DNA from: Trematomus loennbergii | Lineage: Eukaryota > Chordata > Actinopteri > Perciformes > Nototheniidae | Assembly (NCBI GenBank): GCA_012861695.1 | Contig: JAAOOA010000002.1 | Span: forward strand, 28,894,304-28,958,303 | Direction: 5' to 3' | DNA length: 64,000 nucleotides | Shown here: positions 38,027-51,612 of the stretch, piece after piece | Layout of the letters: each line of letters opens with the position of its first letter | Position numbering within the stretch: position 1 is the first letter of the stretch | Position numbers and translations under genes: made by a program | The notes under the pieces: generated by a model | What the model was told of the DNA's origin: nothing | Databases searched by the model: none | What the model saw: only the letters and a program-made list of their open reading frames with translations

Positions 38027-39730
38027 GAAGTCTTGTCATCAGGGCTCTATAAATAGAGTTAACTACGGCAGATATGTCATATTTAATGCAGCCGAAACGT
38101 GTATTACAATGCCGTTATGTGATGACTTTCAAAGAGAAAAGCAAGCACTCGGAATAATGTATTATTAATTTTTTATACAGTCTATGGTTGCTACAGAGGA
38201 TTGTGGGTAATGTAATGTCTTCGGCCATCCAAAACTCATAGAAAACGACTTGTTTCTCAGAATTGAAGGGGAAAACGTGACAAAAGCATTGTACACACAC
38301 TAAAACCTATCAATGTCGTTTAATTAACAAGGATAATCTGGTGTTTTTGAGTTGATGAGTAGTGGAGATATCACTGTCAAATCAATCGACAGTAAGGGGA
38401 ATACTTACTTCCGGGTGTACAATTCTCCGTTATCCAATGGGAATGGACGCTCACATTGCCTTTAACAGCCTCCGACACAAAAAATGCCGTGCTTCCATGA
38501 GCGTCAAATCCCGCCGCAGATGGGAATACATTGCAATCAGTTGAAAGCTTTGCGTCAGTTTATGAAGCTGAAGGAGCCTAGGAGCGTCCCAACTGCACGC
38601 CTCGGGACCCTGACCAAGCATCGCTCCTGGACGTTTATGGAGTGAGAGTGTGTTGCAATAGATACTGTGTATGTGCGTGTGGGGAGTGTTGCAGAAGAAC
38701 ATTCCACTGTAGCGCCCGGAAATGTGTCATTATTACAGGGGCAGACGCACAGATCGTTTGATGCTTTACACTGGGGAAAAAAAGAGGCCAACTGTTTTCA
38801 AAGATATCAGAGGACAGATGAATGGAAAATGAATATATGATTATATACATATCTGTCCAAGTTATCAGATCTTATCTCACCCTCATTGTCATTCCACAAA
38901 TCCCCACATACAACAGGTGCCCTAAATAAATACCATAAACACACCCATGTGACAATTACCAGAAATATTTGATTGATTGATAAATGTATTTCGAACAAGT
39001 AAAATAAATAAAAAAAACAAACAATTTTTCAGTGCATAGTCATGTAAGAGAAAACCAAACAAAGTGACATTTACAACAACAACAGCATTAGCAACATAAA
39101 CAGTCCCACATCTAGTGTTCGAAAAGGAGTGAGAAGAAGTATAATTTATTTAATCTCACCCCCTTGTCCCTAAATTATTTGATCAATTACCAATGTGTGT
39201 GATGTTAACAAATAATGATAATAATATAAAACAGTAACACAGGGTAACTTAGCATTGTGACTCCTACACTCAGAATTGATAGAATTGGAGGCATGAAACC
39301 CTCTTTAATGGTCACACATGCAGAGCACGCAACACACACAGTGAAATGTGTCCTCTGTTGATGGATGAGACCCGAGCCAGCATGAAGTTGAGCCGATCAC
39401 CGTTTATTCACTGATTGACTGACAACAGATATACAACGAATCAGTATTACATTAGATATCCCTTACAGTGACTCACGTGGAACATTCACAAAAAAGGGAA
39501 GAGGAAACGTGAGGGACACAAAATGAAGGTGGAAGTCCCCACAAAAAGAATCGCCTATACAGTGACTAAATTCTGGAGGTTCCACCCACTGATTCTAGAC
39601 CTAGTCAGGTATTGAACGTTTAATAAATAAAGAACACAGAATTATTAAATACAAAACACAGAATTTGTGTGATTATGCTAAATGATTTATAAAGAAATAT
39701 TTAACACCACTGCATATTGTAAACTCTTAC
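38027..39730. other. Non-genic, repeat-rich sequence
   Basis: No gene recognised. Bases 39285-39345 are an inverted, diverged copy of about 37592-37650 inside the foldback spacer, so the same dispersed repeat occurs twice nearby. Confidence 0.4.
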
Positions 39731-39973
39731 ACCAGTACCAGGAGTCTAGTATTAGGAGCAGTGGGCAGATATTGCACAGCGCCCAGGGACCAATGGGGAG
39801 TGGGGTGTTGTCCGGTGCCTTGCTCAAGGGCACCACATCAGGGCCCAGGATGTGAACTGGTACCTCTCCAAGTAGCAGTCCACACTCCATATTATAGGTC
39901 AGTTCAGGGACTTGAACCGGCGACCCTACGGCTCCCAGTCCAAGCCTCTTACTGACTGAGCCACTGCCAGACA
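39731..39973 (-). mobile_element. tRNA-derived SINE
   Basis: Read on the minus strand it opens with an RNA polymerase III A-box-like TGGCTCAGTCAGTAAGAGG (about 39942-39963) and a B box GGTTCAAGTCC (39908-39918), at tRNA-like spacing, followed by a SINE body with CCCTTGAGCAAGGCACC. Confidence 0.7.
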
Positions 39974-41292
39974 CTTCGAAAGTTTTGACGTTTCTCCCGG
40001 CTGGAAATTAGAAGAGCCCTAAGTGTCACTGACTATCTTTACAGGTATCTGGCGAGTTAATATAATAAGAGACAAAGTGTCACAGCTTTCATTTCATAAT
40101 TTGGTCTCAAAAACTGGCTCAGGTTACATGACAATGAGGGAGTCCATGCTTAATATAAAATAAATATTGACAATTAACAATGCGGTGGGGAGATTGATGG
40201 ATGTGCGTGACTGTGGTGCTGAAGGTGACTGTCTTTACAGGTACCTGGCGGGTCACTCTAGACCCTGTTGAAGCTGGAGGTCCCTACAATGTGACAGCAG
40301 CCGTGCAGAACATCACAGGTGTTCTGACAGACGTGCTGTTTGGAGACGTTTGGCTGTGTGGAGGGCAGATCAACATGTTGTTGAAATTATCTAAGGTAGG
40401 CCGAACCAGGTGAACACCTGTGTGTCTTTCTGATCTGCCCATCTCTCAAAAATGTGCAGTACAAGTCAGAAAAGCCTAAACTAAACAAAAAAAGTTTCAA
40501 AAATAGATTAGTGCCATGAAGCATTCCAGATGTATGGGACATTCTGTTTGATATGTATATAATATATATTTATTCCTTTTTTATTTATTCTCCAACAGAT
40601 CTTCAATGAATCAAAGGAGCTGAAGAATGCAACCCATTATCCTCATGTGAGGACTTTTATGGCATCCCTGACCCAGAGCAAAACTGAGCAAACTGATTTG
40701 ATTGACGTTCTAATTCCCTGGTCTGTGCCGCCATTATGTGGGTTTAAGATATTTCTTTTATTCATAAAATGGTTTAAATCTGTGTTTGCAGATTAAAGGT
40801 TTAGGTGGGTTACTTAACTACAACTGAACCTGTCTTAAATGCTTTGAAATAGAAACATGCATACTCAGTCACATGTTCATGAGTCCAAGCTAGTGTTTTG
40901 TTTGGTTGCAGCACAGCGATGTAATCAACCATGTTGGTATTTGTTTATGTGCGTTTTATCACCTTTTTGCATTCTGCTGATTGACTACTTAACAGGCAGG
41001 ATGTTTTCCAGATCTGTCAGGATTCTCTGCAGTGTGCTGGCTCTTTGGGCGTGATTTGTATGATAAGCTGCAGTACCCCATAGGACTGGTGGAGTCCGGT
41101 TGGGGAGGCACACCTATCGAAGCCTGGTCCTCTCCAAGAGCACTACAGCAGTGTGGACTGCTACATGAGTCAAAGAGCAGGTACAGAATCATTTTCTGTA
41201 TCGATTCTCAAATCACATTGATATTTAATTCAATGTTTACACGCATAGATTAACCCAGTCAATGTTTTATTTCCTTTGCAAAGATATATGCC

Positions 41293-42002
41293 CAGGGTTG
41301 GGTTGTAACGGAATACATGTAACGGCGTTACGTAATCAGAATACAAAAATCAAGTAACTGTATTCAGCTCGCGTTACATTTGAAAAACGAGTAATCTGAT
41401 TACAGTTAGGCTACTTTAGTAAACCTGAAGTGAATACATTTTGGATTACTTATTGGAATTATTGGTGGAAAGATTTCCTCACAACATTTAATATTCATTA
41501 CTAAAGGTACAGCCGAATCATCACAGCGCAAAAAAACCTTTACCGCCGCAGATGGACCAAAAAAGGGAGCGTTAGAAAGAAATTTGCGGGTCCGCTCAGT
41601 GAAACAATAACAACGAAACATGGAGGAACAAAAGTCTTGTGCCAACACTGGCAGGAAAGAAGGCGACACGCCCGTTCTAAGCCGTGTCCCTCACTCCTCA
41701 CATCCCAAGCTGCATCCCCAAAAAGTTTATTATGTTGTTACATCTTTCAGATGTTATGTTTCAGTTGTGCCATTAAAACAGTAAAAACACGTTCAGTTTC
41801 CTTTTGCTTTTTGTGTCTCCTGTACACCAAAACATACCCATCTGTGATGGAAAAAGAAAGTAATCCAAAAGTAATCTAAAAGTAATCTGAATACGTTACT
41901 TTTTTAAGACACGTAACTGTAACTGTATTCGGATTACTTTCAGAGCCATGTATTCAGTAATCAGTAACTAATTACATTTACAAAGTAACCCTCCCAACCC
42001 TG
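41293..42002. mobile_element. Non-autonomous hAT element, intron 5 of copy E
   Basis: Ends CAGGGTTGGG and CCCAACCCTG, with the exact 8-base duplication TATATGCC (41285-41292 and 42003-42010). Internal sequence near both ends is rich in GTAAC/GTTAC words. No transposase. Confidence 0.88.
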
Positions 42003-42836
42003 TATATGCCCTCTTGCTAGTGCCCTTCCAACGTAGTGCTATGATATTGGGTGATAGACTTATATATATTTAAATGCGGATCCCACTATTCTGATTACAT
42101 AAAACTTAAACCTTATGGGTAAATGTTACGGTTTTCCAAAACAGCTAGTTGAACAGCTGTATTTGCCATATTCAAGCCTAAACTCTGAACCTAACCTGGT
42201 CCGGGGCAGCGTAAATTGCCATGGTTATTAAGCTAGGTTAAAAGACAGCCACCTTCGTAGTACGGAAAACCGGCTCGACATACATCACTAACCCTGTATT
42301 ATACCTCTCAAGGCAAACTATTTCTAAGGCAGGAAAAAATACAAAGACAGGAAATAAAACAAGACAAGCAAAAAGAGAAAATACATTTGAAGATAAACAA
42401 GGAACATTCAATTAAAAAACTAACATCATTACATTTTCTCATTTGAATATTTTACACAATCTTCTAATTCAAGTGTAATAACTTTTCTCCTGCTCTCAAC
42501 CGAATTGTTGTTACTTTTAGAAAACATTATCGCGATCCTCAAGAGAATTCAGTCTTGTGGAATGCAATGATCCACCCGCTGCTCAACATGACCATCAAAG
42601 GAGCCATCTGGTACCAAGTAGGACGGGCTGCATGTATCAGGTGTTCAGTATAACCAACACGTTACGCATCTAAAAGTTTTGTGTTTGTGTTGCGTCTCTA
42701 AGGGGAGTCAAATCATATCTATCATCAAAAGAATTACAACTGTTCCTTCCCTGCTATGATTGATGACTGGAGGATGGCATTTCATCAGGGCTCAGGCGGG
42801 CAGACAGCTCCCGATTTCCCTTTTGGATTTGTCCAG

Positions 42837-44827
42837 GTATGTTAGTTTGAGTAGTTTAAAAAGCACAATTACACCACACTATATTTTGGTCTTTACTTTA
42901 TCACTTAAAAAATATTATTTTTTCAAAATATTTATCAATCCGTTTTCAAAATCCACACACAAATTATAAAATGTACATAAATAATATCCACTGCCCAGCA
43001 CTTATTGAGCATAGGTCAGGAGCCGAGGGACCAGGCATGAGCGTCAGTTCTGAAGTTAGCACGGCTAGGATGTTGCATTGTATCTTGTGGAACATTACAA
43101 GTAAAGTACGTGAGAGTAAGATAGAGTGTGTCGTTATTATCAGTATAGTACACAATACATATTGAACGTGAAAAACGAAATGTGTTAAAGTTGGTTTAAT
43201 TTGTATTCATTCCTTCCCCAAATAGAAAAAAACTACAGAGCCCCTTAAGAGACATGAAACAAACATTTCCGGTGAAAAGGAAGTAGCACACAGGAGACCG
43301 CCATTTAATTGCAGAATGTTATGTTTGGAAATTACAGCAGTACATACTGTACATTATTGGAATTTTATTTCGAACTCTGACTTCATTCTAAGGACATTTC
43401 GGCCAGGGGTGTACAGCTTTTTGTTTAAGCATCGGATTGGCAAATTAGGAGAGTCTGTAAACCAGTCTGCCTTGATCTACGAATTCATGTCAGTGACTCT
43501 CACAGTGCCTGCTGCCCACAGCAGTTTTATAGAAAGAAAACCTCATTCACTGAATGAACTCGCTGCAGCATCAGGAGCTAGCGGGACTAATAACAGCACC
43601 CAGTGCCTTTTATGCACCGCCACCATACCTACGTTTACCTTCATTTGATCAGCTAAAGAGAGACTGCAGGCTGCCACCACTTTAACCACATACATGTACA
43701 CCTCTACAAACATCAAACTGCCCAATTATTAGTTTTAAGGAGGAGGTGTCCGGTCACAATGGCGCATTATGTGTGTCTGTTTCTGCTCAGCTCCACTTTG
43801 TGTGTATGTTTGTGTGTGTGTGTGTCCGGCACCGGCATTTGTTTTCAATAGAGAGGCGAAGTCCCTCCCCTTCCGGGGACCTCCATGGGACCTTATTTCG
43901 GAAAAAGTATGTATTGAAGTCAATAGAGAGAGAAAACGTATCTTTCGATCCCGTTTGGATTTTGCCACGATTTACACATATGATGTTTGTCAATCTTAAA
44001 TAATAATTTCCATGTAAAAAAAGTCACAGTTTGTCGTAAAACTGTTGAAATATAAGACTATGAAAAATACGCAACTAGAAAGACTACAAATCCCAGAATC
44101 CCGGTCCCGCATGCTGGCTCTTACGGAACCGACTAACTCCACTTTGTGTATATACAGCTCTCAACATGCCCAGACTTGTAGTGATTTTCACCTCTTTTAA
44201 TACTTTTCGCCTAATTCTGAAAGAAAGAAGTGAAATGTGCCAACGTGACGGCCGTCTTGGTGTGTGGTGCGAGACGGGAGATGTAGTTCATTGAGCGGTG
44301 TCACACAAAGAAAAGTGTTACTTTTTTTACAGGTCTGCGTCGGTCTCGCTCATCTCAAACAAGCCTACCGACTTCCTGCTTGGGTCACATATTTATCATC
44401 TGAAGTCTCCTCCCATTGGCTTGGCGTCGACGGGGGGCAGGGAGGGGCCAGGTTCTTATTGGCCTCTTTGTCTTTAACCCGGAGCGCATAGGTGTGTCCA
44501 TGTGATCTTCAGTCGCCTTCTAGTGGCGTATCCAAATAACATTCTTTCATAACATATCACATGACCAGATAAACCACTCAAAAGAACAAATAATAACAGT
44601 AGACACTTTGATCACACACTACTTGCCTGGTCGTGAAACCTGAGTGAGATAATTCCTCATGTGTGTTTATTTGGGATTGACAGCATTGATTAAAGCAAGG
44701 CTCTGTTAGTTTATGATCACATTATGTCTTGTGAATAGAAGGAAGTGAGAGATCGATCAATCAGAGGTCTTCCTCTTGGCTTCTTGGTGACGTGGCATTT
44801 AGATTGCGATTAATACAGCGTCAATAA
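42837..44827. other. Expanded intron 7 of copy E
   Basis: Mostly unrelated to intron 7 of the other copies. A segment near 43800-43850 with GTCCGGCACCGGCATTTG is shared with copies A and B. No gene supported. Confidence 0.5.
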
Positions 44828-46285
44828 GACCCCATTTACACGGGAACGTTTTCCCAAAACGTATGCGTTTTCCCAAAACGTATGCGTTTTCAAAAAAGTC
44901 TTCCGTTCACACGCATTCGATTCATTTAACGTGTCCGTTCACACGAGACCGCTCGACCCGCTGGAAACGCTGTAGTACATATGCCGGGCCTGTAAGTGGT
45001 GCTGCTGCCGCCACAAAATACACCAAAAGCAGCGAAGAAGACCTTGGAGCATGGTTGCCATGGTTGCCCTTCTGTTTATGCCCCGCGGTGGATTTAGCAA
45101 CATGTAGTTCATGTAATTCTCCATGTCCACTTGTTGCTGATGGTTGTGGTAGAGGAGCTGTAGATTTTGCACTAACATCTGTAGCATGGTCAGTAGCAGT
45201 AGCACTAGCAGTAGCTACTGACCATGCTACGGCAGTGAGCAGCAGAGGTGGGGAGAGGCGGGGCTATGGCTTCATCTATCGGGAAATGTTTGTATAGGGC
45301 GTACACACAGAGCCGTTTGCCCCCCCAAAGCGTTCCGTTTGCAGATCTATCCACCTTGGGACCTGTTTGCGGGCTCCGTTTCCGCCGTTCCGTTACGGCC
45401 TCGTGTAAACGAAAGGGCTATTGTTGGAGCAGAACACCTCTGCTACGCGCCGTTCGTTGGATGAGGCTGGATCTCTATTAAATTAAGAAAGGAATTGAAA
45501 ACACGGGAATCAAAGTTATAACAAATTATCTGAGTTTACTACTGGTAGGAAACCAAACACATATACAAGTTATACAGAGTACTCGAGTACTCCGGACTTC
45601 AGGTTTGTGATGCGATGCGGACACAGATGTCGGGACCGGCCACTCACAAACCAGAAGCATTTTTACACTCAAAAACATCAGTATTCATATCTATTTTTGG
45701 GGCGGAGATGTGTCAACTCTTCCTTCCCATTTTCCTCCCAAGCGAATCAGAGTTCCGTGAGGAGGAGCTGTGTAAGCTGATCACCTCCCCCAAGTGTCCT
45801 GACTGGCTGGATTCACTTCTGGTCGAGTTCAATAGTTCTTCACCAGCACTTGAAATTCCAAAGTTCCCTAAGGTCAAAAGTCAACCTCTATCTCCGATTC
45901 GAATCTTAACTCCATTCCTTTCCCATGAGTTCTTCACATAAACTATCCTATTTCAGACATTTAAACCTTTCTCCACATATTTAAGGAGGTCTTTAACGAC
46001 TTAAAAAACAACATCTGGCTTTTAGGGGTGAAAAGGCCAAGTTGGTGTGTGAAACAGAATCTCTGGATCAGTGAGTTTGAAAGTAAGAATATCATTTCTA
46101 TATATATGATTACCCAAAACCGTTGTGATTACTTGAAACAGTTCAAACAATACATGTTCACTAAAATACAATTCAAAATAATACATGTTTACTTCAATAC
46201 AGTGTAGAATCATATCTTTTTACTTCACTATACACGAGAGAAACTATGCGGATACAACCCGTTTCGTCCTCGTGTAAACGGGGTC
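44828..46285. mobile_element. Harbinger-like element, intron 7 of copy E
   Basis: Ends GACCCCATTTACACG and CGTGTAAACGGGGTC, flanked by TAA (44825-44827 and 46286-46288). A minus-strand frame near 44939-45205 (QQQVDMENYMNYMLL) looks like a remnant of a transposon protein, but I cannot assign it firmly. The stretch 45480-46250 looks like foreign sequence nested within it. Confidence 0.65.
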
Positions 46286-47265
46286 TAAGATGATTCAGAC
46301 GTTGTGTTTTAAAGTTTCCGGCACATATATTGTTTTTATTCCTTACACGACCATGAAAGTGAAGTAACCACAGGCACTTGTCATGTTCATGGACTCGCAG
46401 GAGTACTTTACTGCTGAATGAATACTGAGGGAAACATTGTTTATTTGCCTTTGTTTTTGTTAAATAAAATAAAAAAAACCTGGCGTTTTATAATTTCAGG
46501 GGTAACACTAATCCATGATTTATTTGCACTTCCAGCTGAGTACCTGGAGAAAAAAAATCCAAAAGTGACGCCTATCCGAATATCCGCTGGCACCAGACAG
46601 CAGATACCGGTTTTGTCCCAAATCGCCGGATGCAGAAAACTTTTATGGCTGTGGCTATGGATTTATCAGATGAAACATCTCCCTATTACCCGTAAGAAAT
46701 GTCTTAACATGAACTTGTAGAATATGAACCTGTACAACACCAGGGAGCATTATTTTGCTGATACAAGTATTTGGAGATACCTTTGTATGATTTGCATAGA
46801 TTGTTGATTAGCTAATGGAAACACATAAACAACAACTCCTTCATGTAGCTGTTTTTTGCACTGATAGCCTATGCAATATGTAAAACAAAAGGGACTATTA
46901 CATTGAATATACAGGTGATTAACAGATAAAACCACATCAAGGCCTGTGCATCTCCCTCAGGAAGCTAAAGACAAGAATTACATTTAAATGGAACTCTAAT
47001 TTTGAGAAAAGAGGGGAAAAGGTTCAATGCTATTTTTAAACATCATCGGGTTTGACCTTTTAGAGATCATTAAAAAAATACTGTCCAGTTATCTACCAGC
47101 TTGTGTTCTCCACTGAACAAGTAGCTGCTCTGCGGTATGCATGGAGAGACTGGCCCTGTGACTTTAAAGCCTGTCCAATCTACAGCGCAGTAAGATTTTA
47201 CCTGCTCCGCCTTTTATTTCCACCAACCTCCAGCCAAAGGATGATGGAAAGTAAGGAGGAGCTGT

Positions 47266-48150
47266 CAACAAAATGTACCAGGTGATTGTAACTAAGTCAA
47301 ACTCAGCTAATGTTGTTTTCACCTATTTAAAGGGAATGAAAGAAAGATGTTTTCATTTCATTTGGTCATTTTGTTTTAGTGTTTTCCTTGTTTGGATTGT
47401 AACACTAAAGGCAGTGAAAGCATTTAGAGGAAATAAGTTGCTGTACTTGATTGTCAGTTTCTGTTGATTGTTTGGATTCTGGTTTGGATTGATAATACAA
47501 TTAGATATTTAATTTGGGTGGGTATGAGTGAATTGATTATTCTCAGAGAGGGCAGTATTTACTCCGTATCAGAATAGAGATTAAAACCATTACACTAATG
47601 ATGCTATGCAATGATTTAGTTGGAAAGTTTGGAAATTCTGTCACATTTTATTTTATTTGAACAAAAGAATGTTCCACAAATAAATGTCAAATCAACAACT
47701 TACTTTGTCTGGGTGTGCTTCATTCAATGCCGGCGTTTTGTCTCAAAGTAAAACACATGGAAATACTCTGTGTTTCAAATGGAAACAAAATGTGAACTAT
47801 AACTTACTGTAAATATATGATACAATGGTAAGTTGTCAAGAGGCAAAACTTGACTCATTGTCATGGTTTACATGTTACCAAGAAATATAATTGTAATATC
47901 TTGCATTTGGGAAAAATGTTGGAAAATGGGTTGACTCTAATAATCATTGTAACTACATGACCCATGTATAAAATGTCATTGTTTGGGAGATTCTTCATGT
48001 AACATTTCACATGTGTTCACAATGCTGTTGTGGTATGCTGTATAAAGATGAGACAAATAATCTATATTATATGAGTTTTATAATATTCCAAAAACATACA
48101 AACATTGACAAAAAAAAGCAACATCCATTCGGGACACACCTCAAACTTCT
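47266..48150. other. Diverged SIAE 3' flank of copy E
   Basis: Bases about 47600-47780 are a diverged version of the 3' flank following copies B and C (TTTTATTTGAACAAAA and AAATAAATGTCAAAT). No coding exon and no TBRG1 exon were recognised. Confidence 0.5.
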
Positions 48151-48665
48151 TCACTATGATTGTAAAATCCAATTTAAATTATTTGGGTAATGAAGCTCTT
48201 TCGGCATTTTTTACTGATTCCTTTATTTAGTGTTGTGTTGGCCACTAGAAGGCAGCATGCATCATCTTTGGCGATTACATGTAATTATCTCACTGCAACC
48301 TAAATCAGACCAACGGCTGCTTTTACAAATATAGCAGGCTACACAACAACTGCAGGCAGTCATTAGGCATAGGCTTGTTCGTATTGGACCAAGGTACGTT
48401 TTAACCGTTGTTTTTTAGTTCTATAATTGAAACAAACAAAAAAAGCAGAAACGGGTCGTTTTTTTGTTTTTCAATTTTGCCCCAAAACGGAAATTCAGCT
48501 CGTTTTTTCGTTTTTCTGTTTCTTACTGTTAAAACAAGTATACCACTCAATGTTTCGTTTCCATAGGTGGGTGGTTCTCCAGTGCCTCCTTGCTTCTGAT
48601 TGGCTAGTTTGCCCTATGCTTGCGCTGTACTCTTCAAAATAAAGGTTAATACTCTTTGCCTAGAC

Positions 48666-49257
48666 CACACGTGTCAAACTCAAGGCCCGGGGGCCAAATC
48701 AGGCCCTTGGTGGATTTAATTTCGGCCCGCAGGATAATTTTGAATTACTATTAGATCTGGCCCGCCGGTATATGGCACGCACACCTTCACTCAATCCTGA
48801 GGATTTCCTCAGCTCAGAGCCTGACCCCAAACATTGATGAACTTGCACCCAAGATGAGATGCCAAGTATCTGGCTTGAACTAGCATCACAGAGCAGCAAA
48901 CTGGGTTTCAATGGATGTTTCCTTCTGCCCTTTTTTTCTTGCGACAACAGGGCATGTTTGGTTTTTTTCTTCGAGGGAAATTGTTTTTTTGAAGCTGTTG
49001 TTGGCCTGTGGAAAAATGTAATCATAAGAATGACTCCGGAAAATCTGCATATAGAGCCATAAGAAATGAATGCAACTAATTATGTAATGTTTAATGTTGT
49101 TTTTATAGGCAATAATTTAAGCTTTGTTAGTTCCAGGTTTAATATGTGCAATAAGTTATTTCAATACGTTTTGCAATAAACATTGAACCAGTCCGGCCCT
49201 CGACTAGTACCGATTTTAAAATGTTGGCCCACTGTGTATTTGAGTTTGACACCCCTG
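48666..49257. mobile_element. Non-autonomous hAT element, nested
   Basis: Ends CACACGTGTCAAACT and AGTTTGACACCCCTG, with the exact 8-base duplication GCCTAGAC (48658-48665 and 49258-49265). The body has the GGCCCGGGGGCCAAAT and TCCGGCCCTCGAC blocks of a common vertebrate hAT repeat. Confidence 0.88.
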
Positions 49258-49371
49258 GCCTAGACAGTGCAGTGCGTGTTTGCACGAATATACATTGAAT
49301 ATATGGCTACATGCAAAACATACAGAAGACAGTCTAGTCTGTCCGTGGGTGCGTATGTGTGTGCGCGTCTG

Positions 49372-49440
49372 TCGGTCTGTTGGTCTGTCTGTCTGTCTGT
49401 CTGTCTCGCGATCTGTCTATCTGGCTGTCTGTCTTGCACT
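49372..49440. repeat. (TCTG)n-like microsatellite
   Basis: An imperfect run of GTCTGTCTGTCTG with interruptions. Confidence 0.85.
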
Positions 49441-50535
49441 GTCAGCCATGAATCCCTATCTTATAAAGTATGAGTATCTCTCCGTTTGATGTTACTGACA
49501 CTGCTGAATTGATGCAGCCGTATTTCCCGTTTGCGTGGTCAAGTCAGCATCGATGTTTTTTTCTTCAAATCTATATTAAAATAGCTTGGAGGTTGAAGAT
49601 TGATAAATACTATTTAGAGTACTTTTACTGTGTACTCTGTCAAACTCCCCTGTTGAGTACAATAATGCATGTTTTCTGCTATCTTTGATGAGAGATAAAA
49701 TGTTTGCCATAAATTCTTAATGAGAGTGATACTGTTTGACTCAGTATACTAATTTAACTACACCAAGTACTTTTTCAGGTATTTTTTTCAAATTCCCCTC
49801 CTTAGTACAAGAATGCATCTTAAATAAAAATGTGTCATTCGACTTATATTGTTGGACAGACTATTTTAAGAGGATATGGTAGACATGATATCAGCACTAC
49901 TTCCAGTCAGCACTCCAGCAGCAGCTTTTACCCCTTGGGAAATCTACAGAGAATATCCTGCATAGCTGGTCAATCCTTCAGCAAAGTGACACACCCTGTC
50001 ACTCTTGTTGGCCTCTTATGATGATGCTGTCTTAACCTTTAACAGCCAGCGCCACCATTTGGTAGAGCACATTTTGTTTGATATCTTGTTGAAAAATAAA
50101 TAAAAAAGTGTAACTCCATCTGATTCAGCCAGCTCTATCGTTTGGTTGACATGTTATGCACAAAACAACCTCTAGATGTCACTGTGGTTCGAACAGAATG
50201 CCCTTCAGCTAGCTTCCACTGAGGAAGTTGGCATGCTAAAAAATCACTCCTGAAGAAATCACTCTTTTTTGAAAATATGCTCAACCAACCGGTCGAATTG
50301 GCCTTCATATTGTAAACTAGCAATACGACTTTTTCAGAGTTTCAGAGATGTTTTCCAATAAAATATGGTAAATAAATGGCTAGATTCATGGTGATATTAC
50401 TAAATCTAGTACTGCCTTATGAGTCTCAGAGTGAAAGAGCGATAATAATTTATATAGCACCTTTCATGCATGAAATGCAGCCCAAAGTTGCACACACATG
50501 AGCAAGTTAGGCCAACACAGGATATAGACATTTGC
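49441..50535. other. Interior of the 5.1 kb element, left side
   Basis: Contains the left subterminal repeat (about 49590-49790). Otherwise AT-rich with no gene seen. Confidence 0.5.
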
Positions 50536-50539
50536 TGTT

Positions 50540-50912
50540 AAGGCCGCTACACACCCACCTGAGACCAAAGAACGTGTACCGAAGGCGTCCCGACTTTTAC
50601 GTCAGCTACGTCGCCTGCGTTGGCTACGCCGCCCGCTACGCCGCCCGCCTACGAACACACCGCAAATACTTCAGTCGACGAGTGGCAATAACTGTCCATA
50701 CCAGCAGGCAGCGGTAGTGTGAACAGCCAATCACAGTGATAACTTGGGCCGACTTTCTCTGACCGCGGGAGGCATCGGCAGGTGTGAAAAGGTGCCGTAA
50801 AGAGACGACGGTGCAGGACACACCAACCTGAGTAGGGCGCCGCGAATGCCCGACTGCCTCTGACGGCTTCTGACTCCCAAAATCGGGTTGGTGTGTAGCC
50901 AGCTTTAGGCCA
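50540..50912. mobile_element. Harbinger-like MITE
   Basis: Ends AGGCCGCTACACACCCACC and GGTTGGTGTGTAGCCAGCT are complementary, with TTA on both sides. GC-rich centre, no ORF. Confidence 0.6.
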
Positions 50913-51448
50913 GTTGTTTGTTGTTAGGCCAAACTTTTTATAATGAAAAACACTTTCCATTACTTTTTTCCATTTCTTTTTTGTTTTACAATTATAATTT
51001 ATTATTTTTTATGAATATATCTGGTGGTATATATTGCTCATCTTCCATAAAAGAATTTTTTTTATTTGAGTTTGTGTTTTATTTGAGTTTGATGCATACA
51101 AATACTGTACTATATGATGATTGTTGAAAATGCACTTTGTGTTAAATTAAAATGATTTGTGGTTATTTGTCCTATTTGATAAAAAAATGCAAAGAAATAA
51201 TTTGTCCATAGATTTCTTCTTGGTCTGGCAATTAAAGGGTTAAAATATGATTATTTCTCTGCCCCTAGTTCGTTCCTCGCAGATTCTTCAGTCTCATCAG
51301 CCTCATCTTTCCATCAGTCCCAGTCAACGCATCAGCCTCCAGCACACTTTCAGTATCTGACTCCATAGAGATATTGTCCTGATGCTGTACAAGGGTGATG
51401 CCCCATGATCAAAAAGTGCCACTGACATCTACATGTCACTTGTTAGTT

Positions 51449-51612
51449 GCTTTTACCTTAAAGCGACTTACATACACTCAATACTGTGGACAATCCTCAC
51501 AGGAGCTATTTGGGGTGAAGCCCAGGGACACAACGACATGTTGACTGCAGTGGGGATTGAACCAGTCCCCCCTGATCCGAAGATCAACGCACGATCAGCC
51601 ACAGCCTCCCTA
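51449..51612 (-). mobile_element. tRNA-derived SINE, partial
   Basis: The minus strand has a B-box-like GGTTCAATCCC after a tRNA-like head, then the body GTGTCCCTGGGC and a tail with TAAGTCGCTTT. The tail matches 52565-52672. Confidence 0.6.

Larger units (their letters stand above)
39995..47265 (+). pseudogene. siae: SIAE copy E: divergent, exons 1, 2 and 9 missing, catalytic Ser replaced
   Basis: Recognisable exons: 3 40241-40395, 4 40599-40737, 5 41012-41180, 6 42521-42617, 7 42703-42836, 8 46536-46691, and a 5'-truncated exon 10 at about 47083-47265. A scrambled scrap of the exon 3 border precedes it at about 39998-40056. In exon 3 the nucleophile codon AGC is ATC (40369-40371), so GQSNM reads GQINM. 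Exon 9, which encodes the catalytic histidine, is absent. Exon 6 uses an upstream acceptor that keeps frame (reading RKHYRDPQENSVLW), but one G is lost at its donor, which breaks the join to exon 7. Exon 8 has one extra base, giving an early TGA. Introns 5-7 and the 3' flank are much more diverged than in the other copies, which suggests an older duplicate. As seen it cannot encode an active esterase. Confidence 0.85.

Noticed and set aside
44939..45205. Full transposase accessory gene
   Set aside because: Only a low-complexity, Gln/Leu-rich fragment remains; it was used as weak support for the element class and not listed as a gene.
45615..45941. 108-codon open frame inside the Harbinger-like element
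   Set aside because: No domain recognised, proline- and serine-rich, and not shared with related elements here; kept only as possible nested foreign sequence.
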